Positions 1-10,457 are shown, counted from the stretch's first letter. The stretch is 64,000 bases of DNA from Aquilaria yunnanensis (GCA_039654915.1 CM077596.1:46002501-46066500), one strand, 5' to 3'. The notes: generated by a model from the letters alone, not told the origin. Program-made: numbers and translations.

Positions 1-172
1 TTTTGTTTGATAGCTAAGGCTTCTGGTTATTATCAAGAGATTTAAGGTTCAATAATTCACTCACCATCTTGGTCTCTTCCTCATTTACCAAAAAAAAAAA
101 GTGTGTAATACTTTTTAATCTAACTATTTTAATGCATTCTAGTGAAAAAAAAATATTTGAAATTACAATTTC

Positions 173-314
173 TGTAACACCCTCATATCCCATATGGGTG
201 AATATAGGCTCAAGTTTCAAAGTTCAAGTACTTATCGCTTATCTTTTTCTAGAGAATAGCCTATGTGATGTAGGTAAGTATTCTGTTGACCGGTTCTGAA
301 TTTGAGTCATTACA
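173..314 (+). repeat. TRIM left terminal repeat
   Basis: A 142-bp repeat bounded by TG and CA. It contains the phrases ATATCCCATATGGGTGAA and GAGTCATTACA, which recur with changes in the right repeat. Confidence 0.7.
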
Positions 315-330
315 GATAGTATCAGAGTCA
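315..330 (+). other. Primer-binding site of the TRIM
   Basis: GATAGTATCAGAGTCA follows the left repeat directly. The core TATCAGAG is the usual plant retroelement complement to the 3' end of initiator Met-tRNA. There are a few mismatches to the consensus. Confidence 0.6.
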
Positions 331-513
331 ACCCGGGACCACAATGATATGGCATAGTGGGTGTGCACGTGCATTTTCTACTGGGATTAATTCTGGATTT
401 GAGAGTCTACTTAGCCTGAGGCTAAGTAATCCGATTAGATAGGTTACTTGGTTTGAGAAACCAAGTAATCCAATTGACCCCAACAATGACGTTGGGTACA
501 TAAGGGGGGAGTT

Positions 514-639
514 TATAATACCCCTATATCCCACATGAGTGAATTGTGGGAAGCCTTATGTGGATATATAGGCTTAAGTTTTAGAGCTCAAATAATTAGA
601 GCTTATCATTTTAACTAGTCCTAGACTTGAGTCATTATA
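514..639 (+). repeat. TRIM right terminal repeat
   Basis: A 126-bp diverged copy of 173-314. It aligns over ATATCCCACATGAGTGAA, the 'ggcttaagtttt.gagctcaa' region and GAGTCATTATA, with small indels. The purine tract before it is the expected plus-strand primer. Confidence 0.68.
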
Positions 640-853
640 GTTTCTTTTTCTTTCTTTGTGATTGAACCTTTTGTCATTTCAAGCCAACTTGAAATACTAT
701 GTCAATATGCCTTGTGATCAGCTTAATTTATACATTAATTTTTATACCTATTTTGAGTTAATTTTATTATAATTAAGTAATTTATTATACTCACTTAGCC
801 TGCTCGGCGTGGATTTCTGCGAACTTGTTTTCGTGTTCTTGGAGAGTGGGTAG

Positions 854-2263
854 TGTTAGTGTTGTGCCCAAAAGCCAATCATGAGATGATTGTATTTTTT
901 GCACATTGAGTCATGATATTTTATTAAGGCATTAATCCAGCAATTATGTTTGTTGTTTTGTTTCTGCGAACGTAATAAACATAATTGTAATCCTAGAATA
1001 ATGATATTCTTAAATGTCCCTGGTCTAGTATTATTGTGGAGCGAGTTGCAATAATACATAACGAGTAGCATATGTGGAAACTAATATGAGATATGTAGTT
1101 TACATATGGGTAAAAGTTGGAGAACTTGTGTACTGGACCGACCCACCATGAGAACACTACATGGATCGTTATATGAGTGTCATAAGTGATTCTCATAGTG
1201 ATCATGGTATATGTAGTCCTTCGACCTAAGATCATCAAGGTTCCCTACATGTAAGTCACATACTTTGATACTTTCCTTTGTTGCTCATAACTGAATGAAC
1301 TTGAAGGAGGTCATTGGGTATGCCACATATCATGCAGAGGGATTTGTATGATCAAGATGAGATTTGTCCCTCCTATGTAACGGGAGTGATATCTTCAGGC
1401 CCCTTGATAGAGTGAGACTTAGAAAATGCATGGCCACGCTCGGATGAGTTGATATACGATATCAATCAGTTTAAGTTGATCTACTAGGTAATCAAGAAAC
1501 CAAAGATTAAACTATACGAGAGTGACACATTCCATGTCTCGTGCTTAGTCTTGATATCTTCGACAAAGGGACAATGACATATATCGGTGATGATCATAAA
1601 GGTTTACTCGAATCACCGACAATCTCATCACTTGGGTAGCAATGATGTGTTGCTAGACACCGCTCATTGCTTATGATCATAAATGTGATTTATGATCATT
1701 GCCAACGTGGTAAGAGCCTATTGGGTCGCACACATAGAGCTATTTGGATCATTAGAGTGGATGAGCTAATTATTTGGGTTATGATTTCACTTTAATTTCG
1801 TATTAATAATGGGCCTAAGAGTTGAGCCATTATTAAGCCAGAAATTAAAGCCTAATTGGATTAGGGCTTTGAAACCCATTAGGCTTGGAAGTTGAGTCTC
1901 ACTATAAATACAGCTTTTAGTGAGAAATTCGCAGATCTCCTTGCCCTAGCTTACCAAAAGGACAGCTGCACTCTTCTCTTGCAATTCATTGGAGGATGCA
2001 AGCTAGCACTGCGAGCACAAGAGAAACGCATCTGCCGGGACACGGTGGAAGCGTGGTGATCCTGAGAGGCTCGTGTGGATACCATAGAGAGCTTAAACAC
2101 GTCAACTGTTCAAGTTTTGTGATTCGACTCTACAGTTGAGTAAGAGATCTCAACAAAAAATTAGGTATGAAAATTTTCGAACACTCGGTTTACCCCATTT
2201 CACTTGGATTTTGGAGGGTTTCGGTTAAATTCCGCTGCGCTGTTTGGCTCCCGAAACCCAACA
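854..2263 (+). mobile_element. Solo LTR, probably Ty1/copia type
   Basis: A stretch of about 1.4 kb that starts TGTTAGTGTTGTGCCC and ends CCGAAACCCAACA, so the termini form TGTT..AACA. A TATA box (TATAAATA, 1903-1910) stands in the middle, followed by a transcribed-looking leader and a final segment with CGCTGCGCTG before CCCAACA, a layout common in plant copia LTRs. Flanking GGTAG (849-853) and AGTAG (2264-2268) match at 4 of 5 bases as a target duplication. No primer-binding site or gag/pol follows, so it is read as a solo LTR left by recombination. The left end could instead be at 860 (TGTTGTGCCC), which fits the flanks less well. The copia assignment rests on the look of the ends only. 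Confidence 0.65.
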
Positions 2264-3562
2264 AGTAGGGGAGTTTGGATGGGTCCTACGTTAGTCTCCC
2301 TTTAATACGTCCGCAATTCATACCAATTACAACATATGTTTTTGTTCTTTCTCCACACTACCAGCACACACGCACACAAGTAAAGAGAAGAGCCCACTAG
2401 TTCCACTGTAAATACTAAATCAGTTCAATCGCAGAAATATTAGGTCGAAATGGGTTAGACAGGCCGAAGTAAGAAATAACATGTTAACTGCACATATTTA
2501 ACACCAAACAATTTGGGTCTTAGCTTTTATTTTATTTAGATTAATGAGCTTGTTAAATGGATTGTGTAAATTTTTGTACAGCCAAAAACCCAAATTGTAG
2601 GAAATTATAAATTAAGGGCATTTTAGTCATTTGAATTCCAAGGGTTAAGTAGAAGTAACATGTCATAGATAAAATGGTGGAGCCGCCGCGCGAAAAAAGG
2701 GGAGAGACGACGAATGCGAGCAGAGAGCCGCGCGAAGGACAAAGTTGGCGAATTAGGGCAGCGGAAGAAGTAACTGGAGAGAAACGAAATTGGGAGCACA
2801 TAAGGGCAAAGAGGACGCCCCACAAGAAAGAGAGAGAGAGAGAGAGAGAGAAACGGCTTGGTTCTTAGTTTCTTTTTTGCTTCTTCTTTTATTTGCGAAT
2901 TGGACTTCCATTTTCTTTCTTGTCTAGTTCTTTTTAATGGGGATTATTGATTATTATTGTTAGATGAGAAGCTAAATACTTTTATTAAGGTTGAGGGTGT
3001 AGTCTAGTTAAATTACTTTAATTAATTTACTGGGATTTGTATTTTAGTCTATGTTCTTTATAGTAATGCGTATTGATTATGGTTGATCACCATAAATAAT
3101 TTATCTTAGAGATTTGAATGAGGAATCCAAGAGATGAAATTTGATAAGTGTACTAAGAAAATAGAGTTACAATAATTAGCTATCCCATAAACGTTTTCTT
3201 TCCAATTCATTAATTTTATCATTGGTTTAATTTAATCTTAGTTTAATTTTATTTCCATAAAATCTAAACTCATTCATTTTAGTTTTCTTAAACAAAAAAA
3301 AAAATAATATTTCTCATGGGATCAAAACCTTGGCTTATTTTAGAAATTAAAACTTGCTACATCTATTCATGTGCACTTGGAGAATTATCTTCTTGTTAAT
3401 CATTATTTAAAGATCAAGAAAGTGCTAATGTAGGACGTTAAATCTACTATAACTAAATACTTATTATAACTGAACTTGATCTTGAGTAAAATCCCAAAGT
3501 TTTTAACTTATGACACATGAATCCATGATTCAAGCCTCCTATATTCTCTCTACCTACACTTC
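2264..3562. other. Intergenic, no gene recognised
   Basis: There is a GC-richer patch at about 2670-2830 followed by a GA microsatellite; the rest is AT-rich. Short open frames on both strands in the patch have simple, arginine- or serine-rich translations and match nothing I know. The sequence from about 2880 onward reads like the leader or UTR of an old element, but no boundaries could be found. Confidence 0.4.
2829..2851 (+). repeat. (GA)n microsatellite
   Basis: About eleven uninterrupted AG dinucleotides. Confidence 0.95.
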
Positions 3563-3705
3563 CATAAAAAAGAAAGCCTTTATTACAAATGTGTACTTGA
3601 AACAATTTGACTAAAAATTTGAAATGTTGTTAAAATGTATTTGAAGTATAACATTTTTTTACACATATAAATAAGCTGAAAACGAAGCCTCAACTCTAGA
3701 AATGT
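3563..3705 (+). repeat. Diverged copy of the array's B3-gene upstream region
   Basis: Phrases here recur in the array just upstream of the B3-like gene (21610-21760, 38195-38330, 54690-54830): 'cataaaaa(a)gaaagcct', 'aaaaatttgaaatgttgtta', 'aatatgaataagctgaaaac' (here atataaataagctgaaaac) and 'ctagaaatgt'. Order and spacing agree, but the copy is clearly more diverged than the array units are from one another. No B3 coding sequence follows. Confidence 0.6.
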
Positions 3706-5651
3706 GATCATAAATTGGACATGCCACCATCAATAACTCAAGATGTGTGCCACTTATGCCAAATATAGTCTAAAAGGAGAAAAACATATTTTCAAGCTGA
3801 AAATGATCATGATAGCTGTTTAGGTTTTTAGATAGCTCTTTAAAAATTATTATCAAATCATCTTTTTTAATAATATTAAACCATTTGAGATCACATAAAA
3901 TTTTAAAATTATTTTTAGAATATTGTTTTTGAAAAATACATTTTTATAATTTTTTGAAATTAAAATATAAGGAATAACATATTTAAATAAAAATTAAAAA
4001 ATTTTAAATATCTTCTCCATATGATATGCGTTATGAATCAAGTGTGAGGTTTGGTGTTTGTTTTGTGAATAAGGATTCCCAGTTCGTTAGGATGGAGTTT
4101 ACATGGTTTGGTTGATGGGTGTCAGACCCAAACATGCTTGCCCCCAAAGGTGAATGAAATTACGATCGGCCCGACTGCTTCTTCACCTTCCCCTCCATCA
4201 GTGTCTTGCTCTCCGTTGCCACTGCCTTCATTATCGTTGGTCGCCCTGACGACGATGACTTTGGCATCAAAGTCAAGAACGCCTTCAACTTCAAGCCCTC
4301 TCCTATAAGGGTGTTTCTTGTGCCATCTTTCTCTCTCATCCTCAAACCAGATTTGTCACCAACTTCGACCTTAAACACGCCGACTACAAGTCCTTTTCAT
4401 CTGGGACGTTCCTACTCATTTGGATTTCAGTCAAGTTGTGATGCAGAATGGGTCAAATCAGATACAAGCTGCGAAGCCCTTTGTCTCTCTCTCCAATTAA
4501 ATTGAAATCAAATCCAATTGCATCAAGAGTCGAATAGAAAACCCTAGACTGCCTAGATCCTACCTGTTGATCAGTGTGCATTGAGTCTCAATGAAATCAA
4601 CCTAGCCTCCTAGTCCAGTTGGTTCCTCTCATAGCACTATAGTAAGTTGATGTTCCAATAGACGTGACAATTAAGGACTGGTTTATGTTTTTTATAAAAG
4701 AGAAGTGAAAATAATTTTTTTTTCAAAATTATAATTTTTACAAGAAATTTGATCAATTTTAAAAAATGATTAAAATATGTTTATATTTAAATTTTAAATA
4801 AAATTATAAGTATTTTATAATTTTAGTAGGTCCAAGTCTTGCAAGCCCCTTTAGTTCCACCTCTCGTGACAATTAAATCCTGCTGGTAGCACTGCAACAT
4901 ATATCCCATATGGAGACAAAACAAGTGACCAAGACCCCGCATGAGAATTTCTCGTGTGAACAGCGATGAGAGAGAACATGTTAACAAATTGAAATCGGAT
5001 CCAATTGGATTGACCATGGCCCACATTATCTTACGCCTATGTTTCTTCACTTTGGTAGTTGATGATTCAACAGCTGACCGCTTCGTTGAAATATTGAGTA
5101 TAACTCTTACCAATTAAGTTACTCTACCAGAAAGCAAGGCCAAGGATCATTACTGTTTTGAATCTAAGCCAGCTGAGCGATGTGGCTGATTTATTAAGAG
5201 GGTTTCAAGATGGAATAAGTAGGATAAAATAAACATTTTCTCTTTTTTATAGTGATTTTTATTAACGGAGTTAGTTTTAAAAAATATATTATTAAAATAA
5301 TTATTTTTTAAATATTTTAAAATGAATTTCAACTCTCTTAAATTAAAATCCAGGGGCTCGGTTTCTATCACTATACGCATAACTGCCGTTCATATATGCG
5401 CCCATCTTGAAATTATCAAAAGCAGACAACGAGAACGTATGTTATGTTTCTTTGCAAGAATCGAAGCTCCTCCATCGCCGGTCCATAACAACGGACGTAG
5501 AGACTGAAAATTTAAATTGAACAAAAGTTAATATCATATCCTTGATATGACTATTTAACCTTGCTCAAGTAAATTTAATCTTGGCCTTCTGCAAGAATTA
5601 AATTGAGTAGAACTCTTTCTAACATTCTTTCCTTTAAATGACTGGTCGTAA
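3706..5651. other. Left flank of the array, no gene recognised
   Basis: AT-rich tracts surround a more GC-balanced stretch at about 4100-4510 that stays open for 99 codons on the plus strand (4206-4505, ending SCDAEWVKSD..LSLQLN) and also partly open on the minus strand. The plus-strand translation is hydrophobic at its start (LSVATAFIIVGRPDDDDFG). I do not recognise a family, and no splice sites or partner exons are convincing. The stretch may be a decayed gene fragment. Nothing is seen between 4510 and 5651 apart from A/T runs. Confidence 0.35.
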
Positions 5652-5680
5652 TCTATTATATAATATAAAAGCAGGATATA
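5652..5680 (+). mobile_element. Helitron 5' terminus
   Basis: The sequence A|TCTATTATATAATATAAAAGC has the TC dinucleotide, preceded by a host A, and the AT-rich then AAAAGC layout seen at 5' ends of many plant Helitrons. It is the left edge of the array: to its right the sequence joins unit DNA, to its left it does not. Units 2-4 have B3-gene sequence at this place instead. Helitrons insert between A and T without target duplication, so no flanking repeat is expected. Confidence 0.65.
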
Positions 5681-5770
5681 CATAAGGGTAAAAAAAAAAA
5701 TTCACTTAACAGACATGACAGCATTCTGACACGTGGATAAAATTATATTTATGGAAGTGTTTTAATGTAA
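5681..5770 (+). pseudogene. 3' tail of B3-like gene, unit 1 (5' part absent)
   Basis: This corresponds to the last 29 or so codons of the B3-like gene, which in units 1-3 runs from an upstream exon across the unit boundary (compare 22696-22785). Here the upstream part is replaced by the Helitron 5' end, so only the non-domain C-terminal tail (..TRG..YIYGSVLM, stop TAA at 5768) is left. An A-run of changed length also alters the frame. Confidence 0.6.
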
Positions 5771-5870
5771 TTTTCATTGTAATTCTCGATGTTGCCCTCA
5801 AGAGTCATTAGCTCTTACATTGTAATTTAATACACATAATCCGTTTCACATATTTAATAGAAAGGAATCA

Positions 5871-6128
5871 GAAAAGTCAATTGCATATTTAATGCTGCCA
5901 TACACAGTTTTCTAAATTGTAGAAAGGAATCGAAAATTACAAATCACACATGTCTTTGTACAATTTCTGCGCATTTTTATCAGAAAAGTCAATTGCATAT
6001 TTAATGTTGCCATACACAGTTGTCTAAATTGTAGAAAGGAATCGGAAATTACAAATCACACATGACTAGTACTGTATAAATAGACAATGCTATAACCTTT
6101 GAAAATGCGCAGAAATTGTACAAAGACA
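5871..6128 (+). promoter_or_regulatory. Duplicated upstream region with 27-bp inverted repeat and TATA box
   Basis: An 80-bp block (from GAAAAGTCAATTGCATATTT to CAAATCACACATG) occurs twice in tandem, starting near 5871 and 5984. Between the blocks lies a 27-nt sequence (5951-5977, TGTCTTTGTACAATTTC...) whose perfect reverse complement lies at 6102-6128, just after the TATA box TATAAATA (6075-6082). The right arm covers the expected leader of the coiled-coil ORF that starts at 6137. The arrangement is present in all four units: the arms are perfect in units 1 and 3, with one mismatch noticed in unit 4 and two in unit 2. Confidence 0.75.
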
Positions 6129-6136
6129 GAACTAAG

Positions 6137-6579
6137 ATGGACCTTGTGTCAGATTGCTATTCCGCAATTCTTTGGGCAAACACCACTCTCATTACAAGGT
6201 TACAACACCTGGAGGATGAGATTGAAGCGCTGCAGCATATCAAAGGAGAAAATGAATCATTGAAGCAAAAAATTATTCGCCTAGAGTCAGATCTGGTAAC
6301 GAGGGTAGTAGATTTATTTTTTGTTTAATTCAATCAATTACCCTTCTCACACTAACAATTATTATTACAACATTGTAGATGGAGGCCAAAACTGCTACTT
6401 TTCATAAAGATGATTTCAATATGTTCTTCAACATTCCTGGTGAAGTGAAATCTGACACAACTAACATAAAAAGGAGAAGAGTTTTTGGTGTTCGTGATTT
6501 CCCTGATGATGTGGAAACAACTAGCACAAAACAGATAAATGGCATAATTGAAGTTGAGGATGACCCGCAAGAGCTCTAG
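6137..6579 (+). CDS. Small two-exon coiled-coil protein, unit 1 (open)
   Basis: Exon 1 is 6137-6295 (53 codons) and exon 2 is 6379-6579 (66 codons plus stop), joined by an 83-bp intron with GT..AG ends (CTG|GTAACG .. TTGTAG|ATG). The conceptual product has 119 residues. Residues 15-53 form a leucine/isoleucine-spaced helix rich in E, K and Q (LEDEIEALQHIKGENESLKQ), as in a leucine zipper or coiled coil. The second exon is basic in its middle (IKRRR) and ends acidic (IIEVEDDPQEL). I do not recognise the family. ATG 6137 is the first in-frame ATG, about 55 nt after a TATA box. Only unit 1 is open throughout: the others have a stop at the glutamine codon CAG near 6532 and further damage. It may be a captured gene fragment rather than a working gene. 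Confidence 0.5.
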
Positions 6580-7636
6580 AACAAGTTTAGTTTTTATTTA
6601 AGTACTATTATCAAGAATAAAGCTACTGAGTTTGTATGTTAACAGTAGCCATTTAGTATTCGCTATGTACCTCCATTTGTCGGAGGAGTAATTGTTAGTT
6701 ATTGGTTACATACTTTTCAATTTTATACTATTCTTCCTACTCAAGAGTCAAGCAGAAATCTAATATAAATAATGGCTAAATAATCCAATTAATAGCTCAA
6801 TACAAGTAATACACTTATCAAAAAAGGCATGCGGTGCTAGAGTATAATATACTTGACAGAAATATCAATTCAACTGCGGCAAACAAAAAAAAAAATATGA
6901 CCAACCAGGAAAAATTATAAGATACTCTTCCAAAAAGAAGTAAGTTAGTTATATGCATCCAAAAAGACTTTAATACCCGGTAAAAAAATTACAATTTTTT
7001 GCGAGGATGGAGCACAAAGGAAATTGGTATGGTAAACTAACAAGTATTGACACAATAAACAATTTTACAAAAATCCCAACAGTTAGAAAATATAAAATGG
7101 TATAATCAGTTATTTCTAAAAACAAGTATTCTGCCTTCCTAAAGGTTGCCAATGACAAATTTATCAATTGCCAAATATAAAAATAGTATCTTTAGCACAT
7201 TAAATATCTATGATGGCCCAACTTAAAAGCTGATTCAGATCGTACCATGGAAAATCACAAATTCACCAATTGCCAAATATAAAATGGTATATTTTAACCC
7301 ATTAAATCTCAATGATGGCCCAACTTAAATGCTGATTGACATTGAAACATGAAGAATCACAAATTCATCAATTGCCAAATATAAAATGGTACATTTACTA
7401 ATTTCTGAAAATAAGGCTACTCTCTTCAAAAGGTTGTCCGCTAAAATATCTATAATATAAAATATCAATGATGACCCAACTTAAAAACAGATTGACATGA
7501 CAATTTCACAATTACCGAAATCACAGGCAATCACATAAATGGGAGACGCATTAGCAGAATTTCCTGAGATTTATTATACCAAAATTAAATGAGGTTTTTA
7601 AGGAAAATCCATTTAGTTAGCAATAACACCTAGCCT
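6580..7636. other. AT-rich region with about 103-bp tandem repeats
   Basis: No gene is seen. From about 7080 to 7500 a block of roughly 103 bp recurs imperfectly, with CAATTGCCAAATATAAAA at about 7165, 7266 and 7369 and 'tgatggcccaacttaaa' between them. The repeats lie just upstream of a TATA box and may be a duplicated promoter segment. They are present in all units. Confidence 0.6.
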
Positions 7637-7644
7637 TATAAATA
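7637..7644 (+). promoter_or_regulatory. TATA box upstream of the transit-peptide-like exon
   Basis: TATAAATA in the context CCTTATAAATAGGCTA. About 50 nt downstream a GT donor-like site (GCG|GTAAGATC, near 7692) could end a non-coding first exon. Also present at about 24650, 41190 and 57728 in the other units. Confidence 0.5.
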
Positions 7645-7776
7645 GGCTACACAAAGATGACCAGACCCTAGCTTCGGCTATTGCAATTAAGCGGTAAGAT
7701 CATCTTCCCCTTCAAAATCTTTACGCAGAATTATGAAGTCAAATCCTAACCATTTTCATTTTTCATTTTATATCAG

Positions 7777-7943
7777 GCTTAAAGATATCATCTCAAGCAT
7801 TGCAGGCCAGTACAAGCCTCCCATTCGAATCAACTAATTTTTCACACATTCATTCCACAACGCTATCTAACACTAATGTCAATTTCACATTTAAAACATG
7901 TTTAGGCCAATTCGCAAGAGGTTCATTGCACAGATCGGGAAAG
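7777..7943 (+). pseudogene. Captured exon resembling a plastid transit peptide, unit 1
   Basis: A 167-bp exon with an acceptor (TATATCAG|G) and a donor (GGAAAG|GTTAGT). The open frame is rich in S, T and N with few acidic residues and several basic ones (QASTSLPFESTNFSHIHSTT .. then FKTCLGQFARGSLHRSGK), which is the composition of a chloroplast targeting sequence. No ATG in this frame lies in the exon; initiation would need the upstream exon behind the TATA box. Following exons of the source gene are not recognisable, so this is probably the 5' fragment of a captured nuclear gene for a plastid protein. The identity of the source is unknown. Confidence 0.4.
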
Positions 7944-9584
7944 GTTAGTCTGTTCGGTTAATTATTTTACATACACAGCCTGTTCAGTTCTTGCAATATG
8001 CTTCAGGTTGAGTTTGAATTCAATATTTTATCCTACAAAATGACTAAAATAACTGGAGTTACTTATCTGTTTCTTTGGAGGGGAGAGGAGGTTTTATCTT
8101 GCCTTAGGCATAGGAAGGGAGCCTGCAATAAATTGAAACTTTGTAGGGTCAGACTAAGTTGTTTGTGAATTGAGCCAAACAGAGTGTTACAGTATAAAAT
8201 TTCAATAACATATTGTAAATGGTAGGTTATTTAGCCAAAAAAAAAAACCAAACAAACAGCAAAAAAAAAACACACAAATAGAAGGGAAAACCAACCAAGG
8301 CGATCAGCGGCATGAAAACATAAAACAAAATTTTCTAGGCAGAACTATTAAATGGTGACCTAAATATAAGCATTCAAATAAAATTTGATTCTGTTGGACA
8401 TGTACCGCTAGGCCCTATCTTGTATAAGCAAGAAAATTACCTTTCTAGGAGATGACCACCTATTCTTGCATTAGTCACCTAAAATCAAAACAAATCAAAA
8501 TCATAATTACGGTATAAAACAAAAAGTTTTATGATGACTATTGTAAAGGATGTCTTTTTCATCTGTAGGTAAAACAATATAAACAATAGAACAATTAAAA
8601 ACTAATCTTATCAACAACAAAAAGTTTTATGATGACTATTGTCACTTAGTTCCTAACTTTTCTGGCTGATTTGGTAGTACAAGTTATGGTCAAAAGGGTA
8701 AAACTTGTAAGATCTACATGTAACTTACAGTAAATGATAACGATACTGGTGGTCCAAAGGTTTTCAATTTCCCAAAAATACACACCAATTACCATAGACA
8801 AACAATAGATACAATCCAGAAATGCCATTGCTATTAGCCCTCCACTATTCAATATGAGAAAATGCTTGAAAACTGCAAAATGAGTTGTAAAACAGGAAAC
8901 ATAGAAGAAAGAGAATTGTATGGAAGGGCCAAAATAATTCAAACGAAGGTAAGAAACGTAACCTATAGAGCAGTAAAGCAAAAAGAAGCTGCCAGAATGT
9001 CAAGTTTGGGGGCATTTGATAACTGGCCAGTGCTTATTAGTATGTTGTCTGCGATGTGAAAAAAAAAAATTAAGCCAAAAAAATAGTATGATGATGATTA
9101 TTATCAATAAAACTGACCACATAATTACTGGTATTAACTTCATCACCGCCAATGTAAAGGAGATGAACCAGGAAAATTTCCCTATTATCTGTAAAAGAAA
9201 AATGTTGTTAGTGTATCTTCAAAACATCAAACCAAGATCATATTAATAATTGCTTAATCGAATAAACATGTCATCGTATGTAAAATTTTGAAGACAGCTA
9301 AGCCTGACATGGAGCAGGAAAAGGTGAAAATTAGACAGATAACTTGAATGGTGAAAATTGTGCAAGCCAAATTAGAAAAAGAGGAAATTCAAGAGGAATA
9401 GAACAAACAAATATATGAACCAGATTGTTATTCAAAACGTTTATTATGCCGTGCAAAGGGAAAAGAGGACCTGGACCTGTTTCTTTTTTATTGGGCTTAT
9501 GGGCTGGGCACTGGGCAGACACAACAGTCAACAGGCCACAAACAGGGCCCAAACGCCTTTTCCTTAATTTCACATAACTTTTGA
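7944..9584. other. Non-coding part of unit 1
   Basis: A-rich tracts and no recognisable gene. A 24-bp sequence (AAAAAGTTTTATGATGACTA plus TTGT) occurs twice, at 8521-8544 and 8619-8642. Open frames on either strand at 8646-9246 are short, low in complexity and not conserved in length between units, so I do not call genes. Confidence 0.5.
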
Positions 9585-9759
9585 AAATAATAAACCATGA
9601 TTTTGTGATTAGGTTGAGTAATGTATAAAATGGATATTATAATTAATGATATGAAATTTTGATACTAATTCTGTAATAAGCCTAATTAATTTAATTAATT
9701 TAATCCGGGTCATAAAATTTTAGTACTGATTGTAGATGATTTTATCCAATATTTCTTTA
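9585..9759 (+). repeat. 175-bp direct repeat, left copy, unit 1
   Basis: Nearly identical to 12232-12406, from AAATAATAAACCATGA to CCAATATTTCTTTA. The two copies bracket the minus-strand zinc-finger fragment in every unit. Confidence 0.88.
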
Positions 9760-10229
9760 CTGTAAATCTATGAACAAGTGATGTACCTTACTCCTATATG
9801 CAAATTATCAAAGGAGGCAGAAAGGGGTTGGTTTAACACACTCAGAAGGTTAGTATCTAATGCTATTATCTAATCCAGTTTGTTAAGTTCCCCATTATCT
9901 AATAGAGTTTGTGTTCGAAATTTAGTTACTTTCATGTGTGAATGATTACTTATTGTACGACAGAGAATAACCCTTTGATTTGGAAATGCAATGGGCAATG
10001 TAGAAACAAATTTAAAAAGGCAGAAAGAGTTGTTACCATTTGATCACAGTAGTCAACCATGTTGGCTATCAAAAATCTACTTTTTAGTTGGATCCCCATC
10101 TAAAAGTACACGGCACAAATAATAATTACTTATATGTGAATTGTAATCAACTTAATTAATATTTCTAACTATATGGTTTGTGTTATTAGCTACAGTGGAC
10201 AAAAAATACAAAGAAAGTAAAGTCATTAA
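9760..10229. other. Non-coding part of unit 1
   Basis: No gene seen. The sequence is AT-rich and is probably downstream intronic DNA of the minus-strand capture. Confidence 0.4.
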
Positions 10230-10234
10230 CTTAC

Positions 10235-10290
10235 ATGCATAGAAATATTTATCTGACCTTAGTGCATTGGCCCCCTCCAATAGTGGTCTC
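10235..10290 (-). pseudogene. Degenerate second exon of the captured C2H2 gene, unit 1
   Basis: On the minus strand, a CTC-rich acceptor area is followed by a short stretch ending in a clean donor (GCAT|GTAAGTTAA). In one frame it reads ..QCTKVR*IFLC, which resembles the residues that follow the zinc-finger pair in plant C2H2-bearing exonuclease-type proteins (..ECARVFSIRGC..) with a stop. The comparison is from memory and short, so this is a weak call. Confidence 0.25.
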
Positions 10291-10457
10291 GGTGAGTAAC
10301 ATGAAAACCTACATATATGTAAATGAAATTACTCAGACACTTAGCTTTAGAATAGCAAAGTAGATTTAGGTGGACAATATAAGAAGAGTTATAAGAAGAT
10401 AAAACAATATATTGACAATGTATGATAACGTATGTAGAATAAGCATAATCATCATAC

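Larger units (their letters stand above)
173..639 (+). mobile_element. TRIM (terminal-repeat retrotransposon in miniature)
   Basis: This is a 467-bp non-coding retroelement with two related terminal repeats (173-314 and 514-639) around about 200 bp of internal DNA. The left repeat starts TGTAACACCC and ends TTACA, so its ends are TG..CA with a short inverted TGTAA/TTACA. Directly after it lies TAGTATCAGAGTC, which resembles the common plant primer-binding site TGGTATCAGAGC for initiator Met-tRNA. A purine tract (AAGGGGGGAG) sits just before the right repeat. The flanks ATTTC (168-172) and GTTTC (640-644) match at 4 of 5 bases as a target duplication. It has no coding capacity and would have depended on proteins of another retroelement. 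The family is not identified. The divergence of the two repeats indicates an old insertion. Confidence 0.72.

Noticed and set aside
854..2263. Full-length copia retrotransposon
   Set aside because: Only one LTR is present. No primer-binding site, gag or pol, or second LTR follows in the next kilobases.
7160..7500. CRISPR-like array
   Set aside because: The repeats are about 103 bp, imperfect and without spacer structure, and the setting is plant nuclear DNA.
8646..8981. A minus-strand 111-codon frame (MLYCSIGYVSYLRLNYFG..) present in several units
   Set aside because: It has hydrophobic, low-complexity wording; its length changes between units (interrupted in unit 2) and there is no domain. 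A short part (about 8770-8860) has exon-like borders on the minus strand and might belong to the captured gene, but the signal is too weak to call.
9331..9573. A minus-strand 80-codon frame, repeated in all units
   Set aside because: The composition is typical of chance frames in transposon DNA. There is no start context, domain or splice partner.
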